From NCBI GenBank assembly GCA_965230065.1, contig OZ245942.1:6448001-6512000 (forward strand): a stretch of DNA of 64,000 nucleotides, given 5' to 3'. The notes under the pieces are model-generated. The model searched no databases and had not been told where the DNA came from. It saw only the letters and a list, made by a program, of their open reading frames with translations. A program made the translations under genes and the position numbers. Origin of the DNA: G965230065 sp965230065 (GTDB lineage Bacteria > Bacteroidota > Bacteroidia > Cytophagales > Cyclobacteriaceae). This document shows, in pieces, positions 26,229 to 35,678 of the stretch (the first letter of the stretch is position 1; every line of letters starts with the position of its first letter).

Positions 26229-26880
26229 CGGGGTAGAAGTAGAAATAATTGGAGATGATCATATTGGCACTTCGCATGAGACCCCCCTCCGCCCCGATGC
26301 CTTTGATAAAGATGATGAGCTAAAAATTGAACTGATTGAAAAGCATTTCGAAGAAATTATGCATATTCTTGGGCTAGACCTCAACGATGACAGCCTGAAA
26401 GGCACCCCACACCGGGTAGCAAAGATGTATGTAAAAGAAATTTTTAGTGGAATTAACCCTGACAATAAGCCCAAAGCCAAGCTTTTTGAAAATAAATATA
26501 AATACAATGAAATGCTCGTGGAAAAAGATATTACTTTCTATTCCAATTGCGAGCACCACTTTGTTCCCATTATTGGCAAAGCCCATGTAGCTTATATTTC
26601 CAATGGGTATGTTATCGGCCTTTCCAAAATAAACCGGATTGTACAGTATTTCGCCAAGCGCCCCCAGGTACAGGAAAGGCTTACCGTTCAAATACTAAAT
26701 GAGTTGAAAGAAGTATTAAAGACTGAGGATGTAGCCGTAGTTTTGGATGCAGCCCACCTTTGTGTTGCATCCAGAGGAGTAAATGACGTAAATAGCCGCA
26801 CAGTTACCTCACAGTATAGTGGAAAGTTCAAAGATGACAGCACCAAACAAGAATTTTTGAAATATATAAACATAGAATAA
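26188..26880 (+). CDS. folE: GTP cyclohydrolase I
   Basis: This enzyme makes 7,8-dihydroneopterin triphosphate from GTP, the first step to folate, biopterin or queuosine. The zinc site is C121 with H123/H124 (SNCEHHFVPIIGKAHVAYI) and C192 (HLCVASRGV); the QERLT and GLSKINR motifs are conserved. The N-terminal 45 residues are a variable extension. The only in-frame start lies inside the PTPS gene, so the two are translationally coupled and their products act in sequence. A strong terminator follows at 26909-26938. Confidence 0.96.
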   Translation: MKLNETLLNSRQTNGVEVEIIGDDHIGTSHETPLRPDAFDKDDELKIELIEKHFEEIMHILGLDLNDDSLKGTPHRVAKMYVKEIFSGINPDNKPKAKLFENKYKYNEMLVEKDITFYSNCEHHFVPIIGKAHVAYISNGYVIGLSKINRIVQYFAKRPQVQERLTVQILNELKEVLKTEDVAVVLDAAHLCVASRGVNDVNSRTVTSQYSGKFKDDSTKQEFLKYINIE

Positions 26881-26908
26881 CATTCATTGTTATATAGATA
26901 TTGAAACT

Positions 26909-26945
26909 CCCCGGAAGAAACAACAAAACCTTCCGGGGTTATTCG
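26909..26945 (+). terminator. Rho-independent terminator after folE
   Basis: CCCCGGAAG (26909-26917) pairs perfectly with CTTCCGGGG (26930-26938) around a 12-base loop and is followed by TTATTCGTT. It separates the pterin genes from the SDR gene. Confidence 0.75.
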
Positions 26946-26969
26946 TTGTCAAATAAATTCAATATCTGT

Positions 26970-27689
26970 ATGAATACTTTAGAAAATAAAAATATATTGG
27001 TCGTTGGCGCAAGCTCGGGTATTGGTTACGCAATTACCCAACAACTGACCGGTACCAAAGCTAATATTTTTTCAGCCTCCCGCAATACCCCTGACCTTCC
27101 AGCTGACTCCGGCATCAAACATATTTCACTCGACGTGCTCAAATTAGAATCAGCCTTAGAAGAATTACCAGATCAACTACATGCCCTGGTCTATTGCCCG
27201 GGTACTATTAATCTAAAACCTTTCCAATCGTTGAAGGAAAAAGACTTTCAGCGTGATTTTGGCCTCAACGTACTCGGAGCAGTAAATGTAATCCAGGCAT
27301 GTTTGAGTAAACTGAAAAAAGCCGAAGGGGCAAGCATTGTTCTTTTCAGTACCGTAGCTGTAAAAGTGGGTATGACATATCACGCTTCCATAGCAGCAGC
27401 GAAAGGTGCGGTGGAAGGTTTGGGTAGGTCACTGGCAGCAGAATTGGCTTCAAAGCGTGTTAGGGTAAATATAATTGCTCCTTCACTCACAGAAACCCCA
27501 CTTGCTCAGGGTTTACTCAGTACAGATGAAAAACGAAAAGCTGCCAATGACCGGCATCCACTCGGACGTATCGGAAATCCCGAAGATATTGCCTCCATGG
27601 TAAGCTATCTGGTATCCGATGAAAGCAGCTGGATGACCGGGCAAGTACTTGGGATTGATGGGGGAATTTCAACGCTCAAGCCTCTTTAG
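26970..27689 (+). CDS. short-chain dehydrogenase/reductase lacking the catalytic Tyr
   Basis: The start was set at 26970 (MNTLENKN), because the longer frame runs through the folE terminator. This is a Rossmann-fold SDR: the NAD(P) loop GASSGIG (13-19), N100 and the active-site Ser127 (LFSTVA) are in place, and the C-terminal IDGG is typical. The YxxxK motif is broken: Lys145 is kept, but the position four before it is Ile141, and the nearest Tyr (137) is out of register (MTYHASIAAAKGAVEG). The position just downstream of PTPS-folE suggests a possible sepiapterin-reductase-like role, but the missing Tyr makes function uncertain. Confidence 0.85.
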   Translation: MNTLENKNILVVGASSGIGYAITQQLTGTKANIFSASRNTPDLPADSGIKHISLDVLKLESALEELPDQLHALVYCPGTINLKPFQSLKEKDFQRDFGLNVLGAVNVIQACLSKLKKAEGASIVLFSTVAVKVGMTYHASIAAAKGAVEGLGRSLAAELASKRVRVNIIAPSLTETPLAQGLLSTDEKRKAANDRHPLGRIGNPEDIASMVSYLVSDESSWMTGQVLGIDGGISTLKPL

Positions 27690-27833
27690 AAAACTAATCC
27701 ATCCTATTTAGCTGGTTTCCTTAGCTATTTGGCTATTTAATAATTGACAAGTATCAATGCTACTGTTGATATAACTCATTTTATATAGCCAATGCTGTTT
27801 ATATTTTTGATGTACATAATAAACAAAAGCGCT

Positions 27834-28667
27834 ATGAAACCAATAAAAAACATCCTAATCCCCACCGACTTTTCGGAAGCCGCCCAAAATGCACTGGTTT
27901 ACGCTATAAAATTTGCAAGGGTAGCTAATGCTAAAATTACCGTTTTACACGCGTACCACGTACCCATAGCGGCTGTTGGAGCTGAGTTTCCTATATACAA
28001 TGGCCCCTATGCAGATGAAGTAGAACATGAAGTGCAGGCTAAGTTTGAGGAAATAAAAAAGAATTTTTTATATGCAGAACTTCCGGATTATGAATTCATT
28101 TGCCGCTTAGGCATGGCACAGGAAGTTATTCAAAATGCAGCGAGCAGTGGTAGTTTTGATTTAATAATTATGGGTACCCATGGCGGCAATGCTATGCAAG
28201 AAGTAATAGGTAGCACGACTTCAGACATGATTAAAAAATCACATACTCCCGTTTTGGCTATTCCGCCCAGTGTGCAATTTAAAAAAGTGAATAAAATAGT
28301 TTTTGCCACAGATTATGGCAAAATTGGAGAGCCACACACATTTGAAGTATTGCTTACACTTGCCGATATGTTTCATGCTGAGGTAGATGTATTACACATT
28401 AACCCGGATGGACGTAAGCTCTCAAGCAAAGAAACCAATGCAGGCGTAATATTAGACCAGTATCTGAAAAAAGTAAAACATTCGTACCACATAGTGTTTG
28501 AAAAAGACCTTGAGAAAGGAGTTAAGGATTACGTGTCTTCACATAATGCTGACCTTTTAGCTATGATGCCAAGAAAACGGGGATTATTTGAAGATATATT
28601 CCACAGTAGTTTGACAAAGAAACTGGCTTTTCATACCCAAATTGCCATGCTCACTTTTTCTGAGTAA
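27834..28667 (+). CDS. universal stress protein, tandem UspA domains
   Basis: The start was set at the ATG at 27834 (MKPIKNILIPTDFSE), the canonical UspA opening; the longer frame adds a hydrophobic stretch that is spacer. Residues 1-147 are a full Usp domain with the ATP-binding GTHGGNAMQEVIGSTT. Residues 155-277 are a second, more diverged domain (NKIVFATDYG) that lacks the glycine-rich ATP loop. It is cytoplasmic and stress-related. It is followed by a terminator at 28691. Confidence 0.9.
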   Translation: MKPIKNILIPTDFSEAAQNALVYAIKFARVANAKITVLHAYHVPIAAVGAEFPIYNGPYADEVEHEVQAKFEEIKKNFLYAELPDYEFICRLGMAQEVIQNAASSGSFDLIIMGTHGGNAMQEVIGSTTSDMIKKSHTPVLAIPPSVQFKKVNKIVFATDYGKIGEPHTFEVLLTLADMFHAEVDVLHINPDGRKLSSKETNAGVILDQYLKKVKHSYHIVFEKDLEKGVKDYVSSHNADLLAMMPRKRGLFEDIFHSSLTKKLAFHTQIAMLTFSE

Positions 28668-28690
28668 AAATTCCGTTTTTTATCTATTAT

Positions 28691-28720
28691 AAAGGCGCAC
28701 AATACGTGGGCCTTTTCTTA
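28691..28720 (+). terminator. Rho-independent terminator after the universal stress gene
   Basis: AAAGGCGCAC (28691-28700) pairs with GTGGGCCTTT (28706-28715), with one G-G mismatch and the loop AATAC, followed by TCTTATTT. Confidence 0.65.
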
Positions 28721-28817
28721 TTTATAAGAATATCTGATTGACTGCATAAAGAGAAAGAGTAAATATGCTATTTTTGGTTACGATAAACCACAAGTATCTC
28801 TTTACTGTTCATGATTC

Positions 28818-31800
28818 ATGAAGCATCTCATTATATCATTTTCAACCCTTTCTATTGTATTACTAATCAGTAGTTGTGCAAATTATCACCTTAACTATTC
28901 ATCCTCTGCCAAACAATGGCAGCTAAATAAACCGGAAAGCAGCCTGGCATTAACTCATACGATGTACCTTGTTGGAGATGCTGGCAATGGTGAAAACCCT
29001 GCATTGCGATTGCTGCAACGTCAATTATCAGGTGAGTCAGAAAACAGCTCCATAATTTTTTTGGGTGATAATATTTATCCTTATGGTTTACCTCCAAAAG
29101 ACGAGGAAGAATCAAGAAAAGATGCTGAAAACCGTCTGCTAACCCAACTAAAAGCATTAGATGGCTTTCCGGGCCGCCCTCTATTCGTACCAGGTAATCA
29201 TGATTGGGGAAAGTACGGACTGAAGGGACTGAAAAGGCAGGAGAAATTCATCAATCAATACCTGAACAAAGAAATTGAAGATGAGGATGAGTGGGAAGAG
29301 TTCTTTTTACCTGAAGATGGTTGTAGTGGCCCGGAAATAATTGAAATTAATGATGACATTGTTATCATTACCATTGATTCCAACTGGTGGTTACGGGACT
29401 GGTCACAAGACCCTGAAATAAATGATGAATGCGAAGCCAAAAGCCGTAAAGTATTTGCATTTCTTTTTGAAGAATCATTGAGAAAATACCGCAGTAAACA
29501 CGTAATCATTGCCATGCACCACCCCTTATATACCAATGGCCCACATGGTGGTAACTTTACGGTAAAACAGCATTTGTTTCCGCTTACCGACTGGAGAGAA
29601 AATTTATACATTCCCCTTCCCGGCATTGGGTCTATTGCCGCCTTTCTGCGCGCCACCGTGGGCACGAAACAAGATGTAGCCCATCAGTCTTATAAAGACC
29701 TGAAGGATGCATTACTGGGAGCAGCCAAAAAGAATGGCAGTTTTATTTTTGTTTCTGGCCATGAGCATGCCCTTCAGCATTTCGAAAACGATCGCCAATC
29801 ATTCATTGTAAGTGGGAGTGGTTCTAAAGCAAGCCCAACGAAAACCGGTGATGGGGCTGCTTTTGCTTACGGACACAAGGGATTTGCCAGAATCATGTTT
29901 TATGATGACGGATCGGCCTGGGCCGAATATTGGGTTCCCGAAGAGGAAGGCAATGCCGGCAAAATTGTATTCCGAAAAAAAATAAAGGATAAACTCGCTA
30001 TTTCAGAAGACAATATCCCTGAATCATTTTCGGAGTTCAATACTTTGAAAGATACGGTGAGTGCATATCCTATCACCACAAAAATTACAGATAAAGGCGG
30101 GTTTCATAATTTTACAATGGGCGAACACTATCGTGATGTGTACACAAACACATATCCTTTTCCTGTGCTTGACCTTAGTACTTATAAAGACGGAGTGTTT
30201 CCTGTTAAACCGGGAGGTGGCAACCAAACCAATTCATTAAGACTGGAAGCCCCAAATGGAAGGCAATACACCATGCGGGCCCTTACCAAAGATGCCTCCC
30301 GGCTCCTGCCCTACCCTTTCAACAGAATGAAAGCAGCTGAAAATATCGCTGTGGAAAACTTTCTGTCTACCCACCCTTTTGCCGCCCTGGCTGTCCCCCC
30401 CATGGCCGATGCGGTAAACGTTTACCATACCAACCCAAAATTATATTACGTTCCTAAACAGCCTGCCCTGGGAGAATATAACGAACTGTTTGGAGGTGAG
30501 GTCTACTTGGTAGAAGAGCGCCCAGATGAAGACTGGAGCCATCAGGATAGTTTTGGGAATTCTGAGGATATTGTGAGCACATCCAAATTAGCGGAAGAAT
30601 TACTGGAAAGTTTTGACGAAAGTGTAGACCAGCCCTGGGCAGTTCGCACGCGCTTGTTCGATTTGGTTATTGGCGACTGGGACAGGCACGATGACCAATG
30701 GCGGTGGGCTTCATTTGAATACGAGGAAAACGAAGATAAAAAGACTTTATATCGCCCCATTCCACGCGACCGGGACCAGGTATTTTCAAAATATGACGGG
30801 TTACTGACGGGGATTGCCCGAACCACGGTCGCATTTCCCTTTCTGAAGCAATTACGCCCTTATTCTCCCGAAATAAAAAATATGAAGTGGTCTACCTGGA
30901 GTGCGCGTTACTTTGACCGTAGTTTTATGAATGAACTTTCCTGGGAAGTATGGGAAAAAGAAGCCAAATATATTCAAAGGCACCTTACCGATGAGATTAT
31001 TGAGAATGCTTTCAAAACCTGGCCTGAAAAAGCATATAACCTGAGTGCGCCGGAAATTATCGACATTGTGAAATATCGCCGTGACCACTTAACAGAACTC
31101 GCAAGAAAGCATTACCTGCTGGTTGCTAAAAGAGTAGACGTTTATGGAACGGATGGAAGGGACCGATTTGAAGTAGAAAGATTAAGCGATGGAAGTGTAA
31201 AAGTAACTGCTTTTGACCTTAGCAGTAAAGGAAAGATAAAAGAAAAAGTATACGAACGTATATTGATACCCGATGAAACCGAAGAAGTTGCCATTTACGG
31301 CCTGAGTGATAAAGACGAGTTTGTCGTAACCGGCGATGTGCAAAAAAGCATTCTAGTGCGACTGGTTGGAGGTATTGACCAAGATCGTTTCGTAGACAGC
31401 TCGAAGGTTTCAGGACTGAAGAAAATGACCAGACTTTACGATAACCATCAGGAAAACAACCTTGAAATTAGTAAAGAAACCAAAGATTTACGCAGTGATC
31501 AGGTCAATTATAACCTTTATGACCGCAAGGCATATCACTACGAATATAATTATATGACTCCTTTTCCCATTGTGGGTTATAATCCGGATTATGGCTTTTT
31601 GCTGGGGGCAGACTTGTTATTTACAAACTATCAGTTCAAAAAATCCCCCTATGCTCAAACACACCGTTTGAAAGGGACATTGGCTTTTGCTACCTGGTCA
31701 CCAGAATTAATTTACACAGGCGATTTTATTGAAGTTTTGGGTAAATGGGATTTACTCCTCAATACTACCCTCCGGGGCTCAAGGTTTACCAGAAACTATT

Positions 31801-32588
31801 TTGGGTTGGGAAATGATTCAGAGAACCCCGTTGAGGACAGAGATTTTAACCGGGTAAGACAGGGGCTGATTAGTTTGCAACCGGCCATAAAAAAACGCTT
31901 TGCAGCCAACAGTGGAAATTTCCAGTTGGGCCTTTCATTTGACCGATATAAAACCGAGGCAACTGACGGGCGCTTTATTGATTCGGACGTAGCCATGCTA
32001 TCACCAGAGTTTTTTGAGCCAAAATATTTTGGAGGAGCCTATGCTTCCCTCAACTTTGATAACGTTGATAACCCCCGAATGACGCATCAGGGGCTTCGCT
32101 TTCACACTTCTTTGGGTTGGAATGTAAACCTTGAAGAATCATCCAGGCATTTTACGACCCTTAAAGCTGAACTCACTTTTTATACTCCCTTAGACTACAA
32201 AGAAAATTTGATTTTTGCTTCTAAAGTAGGAACTGTTAATGCATGGGGAGACCCTGAAATTTACCAACTGGCTACTTTAGGGGGCACCAACAATCTCAGG
32301 GGCTTCCGGTTTGACAGGTTTTATGGCAATACCAGCTTTTACCATAACAATGACCTGCGGTGGAGGCTATTTACATCAGCCAACCAAATTATTCCTTTTA
32401 CATTTGGGCTAACTGGCGGGTTTGACTACGGCAGGGTTTGGCTAAAAGGAGAAAAATCAAATACTTGGCATATAGGATATGGAGGGGGCTTTTGGGTTGC
32501 CCCCATCGACTATCTTGTCCTATCCACGGGTTTTTATCACTCCAATGATGATAATATACTGATTTTCACCTTAGGCTTTGCTTTCTAA
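28818..32588 (+). CDS. phosphoesterase / kinase-like / Omp85-type barrel fusion lipoprotein
   Basis: The signal peptide ends in the lipobox SSC (Cys20). Residues 48-330 are a calcineurin-like metallophosphoesterase: GDAGNG (D54), GDNIYP (D84, N85), GNHDW (126-130), MHHP (H238), GHEH (314-317). Residues about 460-765 look like a protein-kinase-fold domain: a Gly-rich stretch (465-468), TMRALTKD with a candidate Lys491, IGDWDRHDDQW (D622, R623, H624; compare Fam20-type GNxDRH), and DRD (651-653) as metal ligands. Three short repeats of the form hxG-x-x-D-x-D-x-F lie at 775-786, 827-838 and 850-861. Residues 910-1256 form an Omp85/BamA-type barrel with LRGF (1160-1163) and a terminal aromatic residue. 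The kinase reading is inference. Confidence 0.85.
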   Translation: MKHLIISFSTLSIVLLISSCANYHLNYSSSAKQWQLNKPESSLALTHTMYLVGDAGNGENPALRLLQRQLSGESENSSIIFLGDNIYPYGLPPKDEEESRKDAENRLLTQLKALDGFPGRPLFVPGNHDWGKYGLKGLKRQEKFINQYLNKEIEDEDEWEEFFLPEDGCSGPEIIEINDDIVIITIDSNWWLRDWSQDPEINDECEAKSRKVFAFLFEESLRKYRSKHVIIAMHHPLYTNGPHGGNFTVKQHLFPLTDWRENLYIPLPGIGSIAAFLRATVGTKQDVAHQSYKDLKDALLGAAKKNGSFIFVSGHEHALQHFENDRQSFIVSGSGSKASPTKTGDGAAFAYGHKGFARIMFYDDGSAWAEYWVPEEEGNAGKIVFRKKIKDKLAISEDNIPESFSEFNTLKDTVSAYPITTKITDKGGFHNFTMGEHYRDVYTNTYPFPVLDLSTYKDGVFPVKPGGGNQTNSLRLEAPNGRQYTMRALTKDASRLLPYPFNRMKAAENIAVENFLSTHPFAALAVPPMADAVNVYHTNPKLYYVPKQPALGEYNELFGGEVYLVEERPDEDWSHQDSFGNSEDIVSTSKLAEELLESFDESVDQPWAVRTRLFDLVIGDWDRHDDQWRWASFEYEENEDKKTLYRPIPRDRDQVFSKYDGLLTGIARTTVAFPFLKQLRPYSPEIKNMKWSTWSARYFDRSFMNELSWEVWEKEAKYIQRHLTDEIIENAFKTWPEKAYNLSAPEIIDIVKYRRDHLTELARKHYLLVAKRVDVYGTDGRDRFEVERLSDGSVKVTAFDLSSKGKIKEKVYERILIPDETEEVAIYGLSDKDEFVVTGDVQKSILVRLVGGIDQDRFVDSSKVSGLKKMTRLYDNHQENNLEISKETKDLRSDQVNYNLYDRKAYHYEYNYMTPFPIVGYNPDYGFLLGADLLFTNYQFKKSPYAQTHRLKGTLAFATWSPELIYTGDFIEVLGKWDLLLNTTLRGSRFTRNYFGLGNDSENPVEDRDFNRVRQGLISLQPAIKKRFAANSGNFQLGLSFDRYKTEATDGRFIDSDVAMLSPEFFEPKYFGGAYASLNFDNVDNPRMTHQGLRFHTSLGWNVNLEESSRHFTTLKAELTFYTPLDYKENLIFASKVGTVNAWGDPEIYQLATLGGTNNLRGFRFDRFYGNTSFYHNNDLRWRLFTSANQIIPFTFGLTGGFDYGRVWLKGEKSNTWHIGYGGGFWVAPIDYLVLSTGFYHSNDDNILIFTLGFAF

Positions 32589-32606
32589 ACACTGTCATTC
32601 TGGCCA

Positions 32607-35450
32607 CTACTCTTCAGTAGGTGAATATCCCAAATCCCTGCCTTTAATCAGTGCCGGAATTCCTTGTTCCATCCAAACCGGTGCAGATGCTCCTTTCAAA
32701 TAATGATCAAAATATTGTTGCATACGGATATTCCAATCTTTGATATTCTGGTATTTGGTAGGCCAGTGCGGTTCATCGTTGTAATTGATGAGCCATGTGG
32801 GCTTTTCCAATCGGCGCAAAGCCATAAAAAGCTCAATACCCTGCTCCCAGGGCACTGCTCCGTCCTGGTCGTTATGCATAATGAGCAAAGGGGTTTGGAT
32901 TTTATCAGCCATGAAAATGGGTGAGTTTTCAATATACCGTAACGGGTATTCCCACAAACTTCCCCCGATCCGGCTTTGGGTACGCTCATATTGAAACATC
33001 CGGCTCATGCCCGACCCCCAGCGCACCCCTCCATAAGCTGAAATCATATTGGAAACAGGCGCTCCGGCTTCAGCTGCCTTGAATAAATGAGTGCGCGTTA
33101 CCATATATGCAATCTGATAACCTCCCCAGCTATGTCCCTGCAATGCCATATTTTCCCGATCTACAAATCCTCTATCAATCATATCTAGTGTACCTGATAC
33201 TACAGCTTTCAGGGCACTTTCGCCCGGGTAGCCTATGGTGTAATGAATATCCGGCACAAAAACCAAATAACCCCTGCTGGTATAAAAGGTGAAGTTGATG
33301 ATAGAACGATGCGGAACCACAGGAATATGTCGATGCAGGTTATCAGAATTTCGCTCATAAAAATATACCATCATGGGGTATTTCCCGGATGGATCAAAAT
33401 TTTCGGGTTTGTAGAGCATGCCCTGTAATGGTTTACCGTCCATGTCTACCCATTCTACCAACTCTACGCTCCCCCATAAGTATTGATCCTGCTGAGGGTT
33501 GGTATTACTGAGTTGCTCAGTTTTTTTAAAGTCTATTTCTGTCATCCAAACTTCCGGATACTCCTGAAAATTGCCTTTTCTGAAGATAATATCCTCTGTG
33601 TTTTTGGCTTTCTTTACTCCAGAAAAATCATAATCACCAAAAATCAGCTTTTCGGGGAAGGTTTTCTTGTTTGCCGCATCCTTAAAAATACCACTTTGCT
33701 TGGTATTTTCATCAAACCCCTTAAGCAATAAAGGCGCTTTGAGGGGAATGAAGTCAATATCAGGATTCAGCCGGATATTTCGGAAACGCAATTTATTTTT
33801 ACGCCCAAACCCATCCGTCAGGTTTTCAGCAGGTGCCTGCCCCAGTGGGTCCAACTTCCAAATATCGTAACGATCATATACCAGAAAAGCTGCATCATTT
33901 TCAAGCCATCCTGCCTTCCCATAAGAATCAGGAAGGTGGGGGCGGTCATTATCATGGTCATAAAATGTAACACGCAGATCTTTGGTCAGGCTGACGGTTT
34001 TGCCAGTTTTCACTTCATAAGCGTACCAGCTGCTGTCAGAAGGTTTGTACCAGGCAACATAATTTCCATTAGGCGAAAGATGAGGCGCCCCATTGTTAAA
34101 AGAAGCTGTACCTACTCCTTTAGCTATTGAGGTTTTGTTACCGTTTTGTAAATTCACCAGCCAAATATCTTCCCTGAAAGGGTAATCCCAGGTAATTGAC
34201 TGGCGATACGGAATATTGCTTATGCCTATAGCATATGCTAATTTTCTGTCCTGGTCAAAATGTAAATCAGGCATGTTTTCATCGGCCAGTTGGATGATTT
34301 TCCTGCTTGCAGGATAACAAACTGCTGCGTAAGACCGCTTGCGTTCTTCCTCTTTCCGTACTTTTTGCATGGGCTGAACATAAGCATCTTTCCAGCTCCA
34401 AACGTCTACTTTTACCCGCTCTTCATCCAGAATTGTTGTATCACTTTCATATGCATATTTTTGCGGACGGGGAGCCGTACCAAAAAAGAGCTTATCCCCA
34501 CTTTCTGAAAATACCAAAGCAGCATGCTCACTCACCATCCATTTGTCTGGTAAAGAGACTGTAGCAGTATCAGCCATCAATTGAACTGCTTCTGTATTCT
34601 CATTCCAGTAATACAGGTGAAAGTAGCGGTCTTCAGCTTTCAGGGAGTCTTCGGAGGCAACGTAGGCTACCTGTTCTCCATCCTTATCAACTGACAAATT
34701 TTTGTAGGTAACTTCACCAGTATCAATTTGAATCAACTCCTGATTTTTGGTGCGAAAAATAAATACTCCGGCATCAGCAATTGAATCCTCATCAATAGTA
34801 GAAAAAATCAACTTATCTCCATAATCAGAAAACATATACTCTGTAACACCTTCGTATCGAAAAGTATCCAATGTTGTTAAACTCAGAATTATCAGCGATT
34901 TTCCCTCAGGGTCTTCAGTTTTTTCACCTGCTTTCACAGCCTGTATTTGGTCTTTTACAGCTTTTTCATCAATGGTATCTTTCTTGGGTATTGGCTTTTC
35001 CAACATAAAGGCGACCCAGCCCGCTCCTTCTTTTGGCAATTTGTATGATTGTACCCTTTCGTGTGCATACACTTCATTTTTAAGCAGATTGACTATGTAT
35101 AGAGAATCTTTGGCAAGCTCTTCTTCATTTTTTTCAGCAAACTTGGCCTGTCGTATTGTATCAAGCGGAGGCCTTACCAGAAATACAGCAAACTGACTAT
35201 CAAAGGTAAATTGTGCCTGATAGCCCCTCGGGTAATTTGAGGTTGACTTTTCCTTTGAGTTATTAATGTAAAGAATGCCATCTCCCAGGTTTGGATCAAT
35301 GGTGTACATCACATGGTTCCCATCATTGGCAATTGATGTGGCGGTAATTTGCTTCCAATTGTCAAATTCTTCGTGAGTAAGCATTTTCTTTTGGGCAAAG
35401 CCTGGTAGTATCCATAATAGCCAGAAAGTGAGAAAAACATACCTCTTCAT
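32607..35450 (-). CDS. S9 family prolyl oligopeptidase, secreted
   Basis: This is a serine peptidase with a Sec signal (MKRYVFLTFWLLWILPGFAQ). It has an N-terminal beta-propeller of about 600 residues and a C-terminal alpha/beta-hydrolase domain. The catalytic triad can be read as Ser774 (GHSWGGYQ), Asp863 (NDQDGAVPWEQG) and His895 (DEPHWP). The length of 947 aa matches the large Bacteroidota branch of the family, thought to cleave peptides in the periplasm or on the surface. The upstream spacer and the convergent fusion gene (19 bases away) show no operon partner. Confidence 0.93.
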   Translation of the reverse strand: MKRYVFLTFWLLWILPGFAQKKMLTHEEFDNWKQITATSIANDGNHVMYTIDPNLGDGILYINNSKEKSTSNYPRGYQAQFTFDSQFAVFLVRPPLDTIRQAKFAEKNEEELAKDSLYIVNLLKNEVYAHERVQSYKLPKEGAGWVAFMLEKPIPKKDTIDEKAVKDQIQAVKAGEKTEDPEGKSLIILSLTTLDTFRYEGVTEYMFSDYGDKLIFSTIDEDSIADAGVFIFRTKNQELIQIDTGEVTYKNLSVDKDGEQVAYVASEDSLKAEDRYFHLYYWNENTEAVQLMADTATVSLPDKWMVSEHAALVFSESGDKLFFGTAPRPQKYAYESDTTILDEERVKVDVWSWKDAYVQPMQKVRKEEERKRSYAAVCYPASRKIIQLADENMPDLHFDQDRKLAYAIGISNIPYRQSITWDYPFREDIWLVNLQNGNKTSIAKGVGTASFNNGAPHLSPNGNYVAWYKPSDSSWYAYEVKTGKTVSLTKDLRVTFYDHDNDRPHLPDSYGKAGWLENDAAFLVYDRYDIWKLDPLGQAPAENLTDGFGRKNKLRFRNIRLNPDIDFIPLKAPLLLKGFDENTKQSGIFKDAANKKTFPEKLIFGDYDFSGVKKAKNTEDIIFRKGNFQEYPEVWMTEIDFKKTEQLSNTNPQQDQYLWGSVELVEWVDMDGKPLQGMLYKPENFDPSGKYPMMVYFYERNSDNLHRHIPVVPHRSIINFTFYTSRGYLVFVPDIHYTIGYPGESALKAVVSGTLDMIDRGFVDRENMALQGHSWGGYQIAYMVTRTHLFKAAEAGAPVSNMISAYGGVRWGSGMSRMFQYERTQSRIGGSLWEYPLRYIENSPIFMADKIQTPLLIMHNDQDGAVPWEQGIELFMALRRLEKPTWLINYNDEPHWPTKYQNIKDWNIRMQQYFDHYLKGASAPVWMEQGIPALIKGRDLGYSPTEE

Positions 35451-35605
35451 AACATTAGATTAGGTGGAGATCAGTGAGCAAAAATAACAATCTATTCATG
35501 AGCGCATTACTTACAGGTTCTTTTTCAACAATATCGTAAGGCTATCATTGCATCACTTCTTATTAACATTTTTTTCAATGTATAAATAATTTTTTAAATA
35601 AAAAT

Positions 35606-35635
35606 TTGATTAGGATTCCTAACTAAATATATTTG
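35606..35635 (+). promoter_or_regulatory. promoter with an embedded palindrome TTAGGATTCCTAA
   Basis: TTG (35606-35608), 19 bases, then TATATTTG (35628-35635) match the Bacteroidota consensus. The palindrome TTAGGA-T-TCCTAA (35610-35622) fills the spacer between the two boxes, where a bound repressor would block polymerase. It drives the secreted-protein gene at 35679. Confidence 0.55.
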
Positions 35636-35678
35636 AAGAAATATTCTTGATTCTATTTCTTAACCAAAAATTCTTAAA

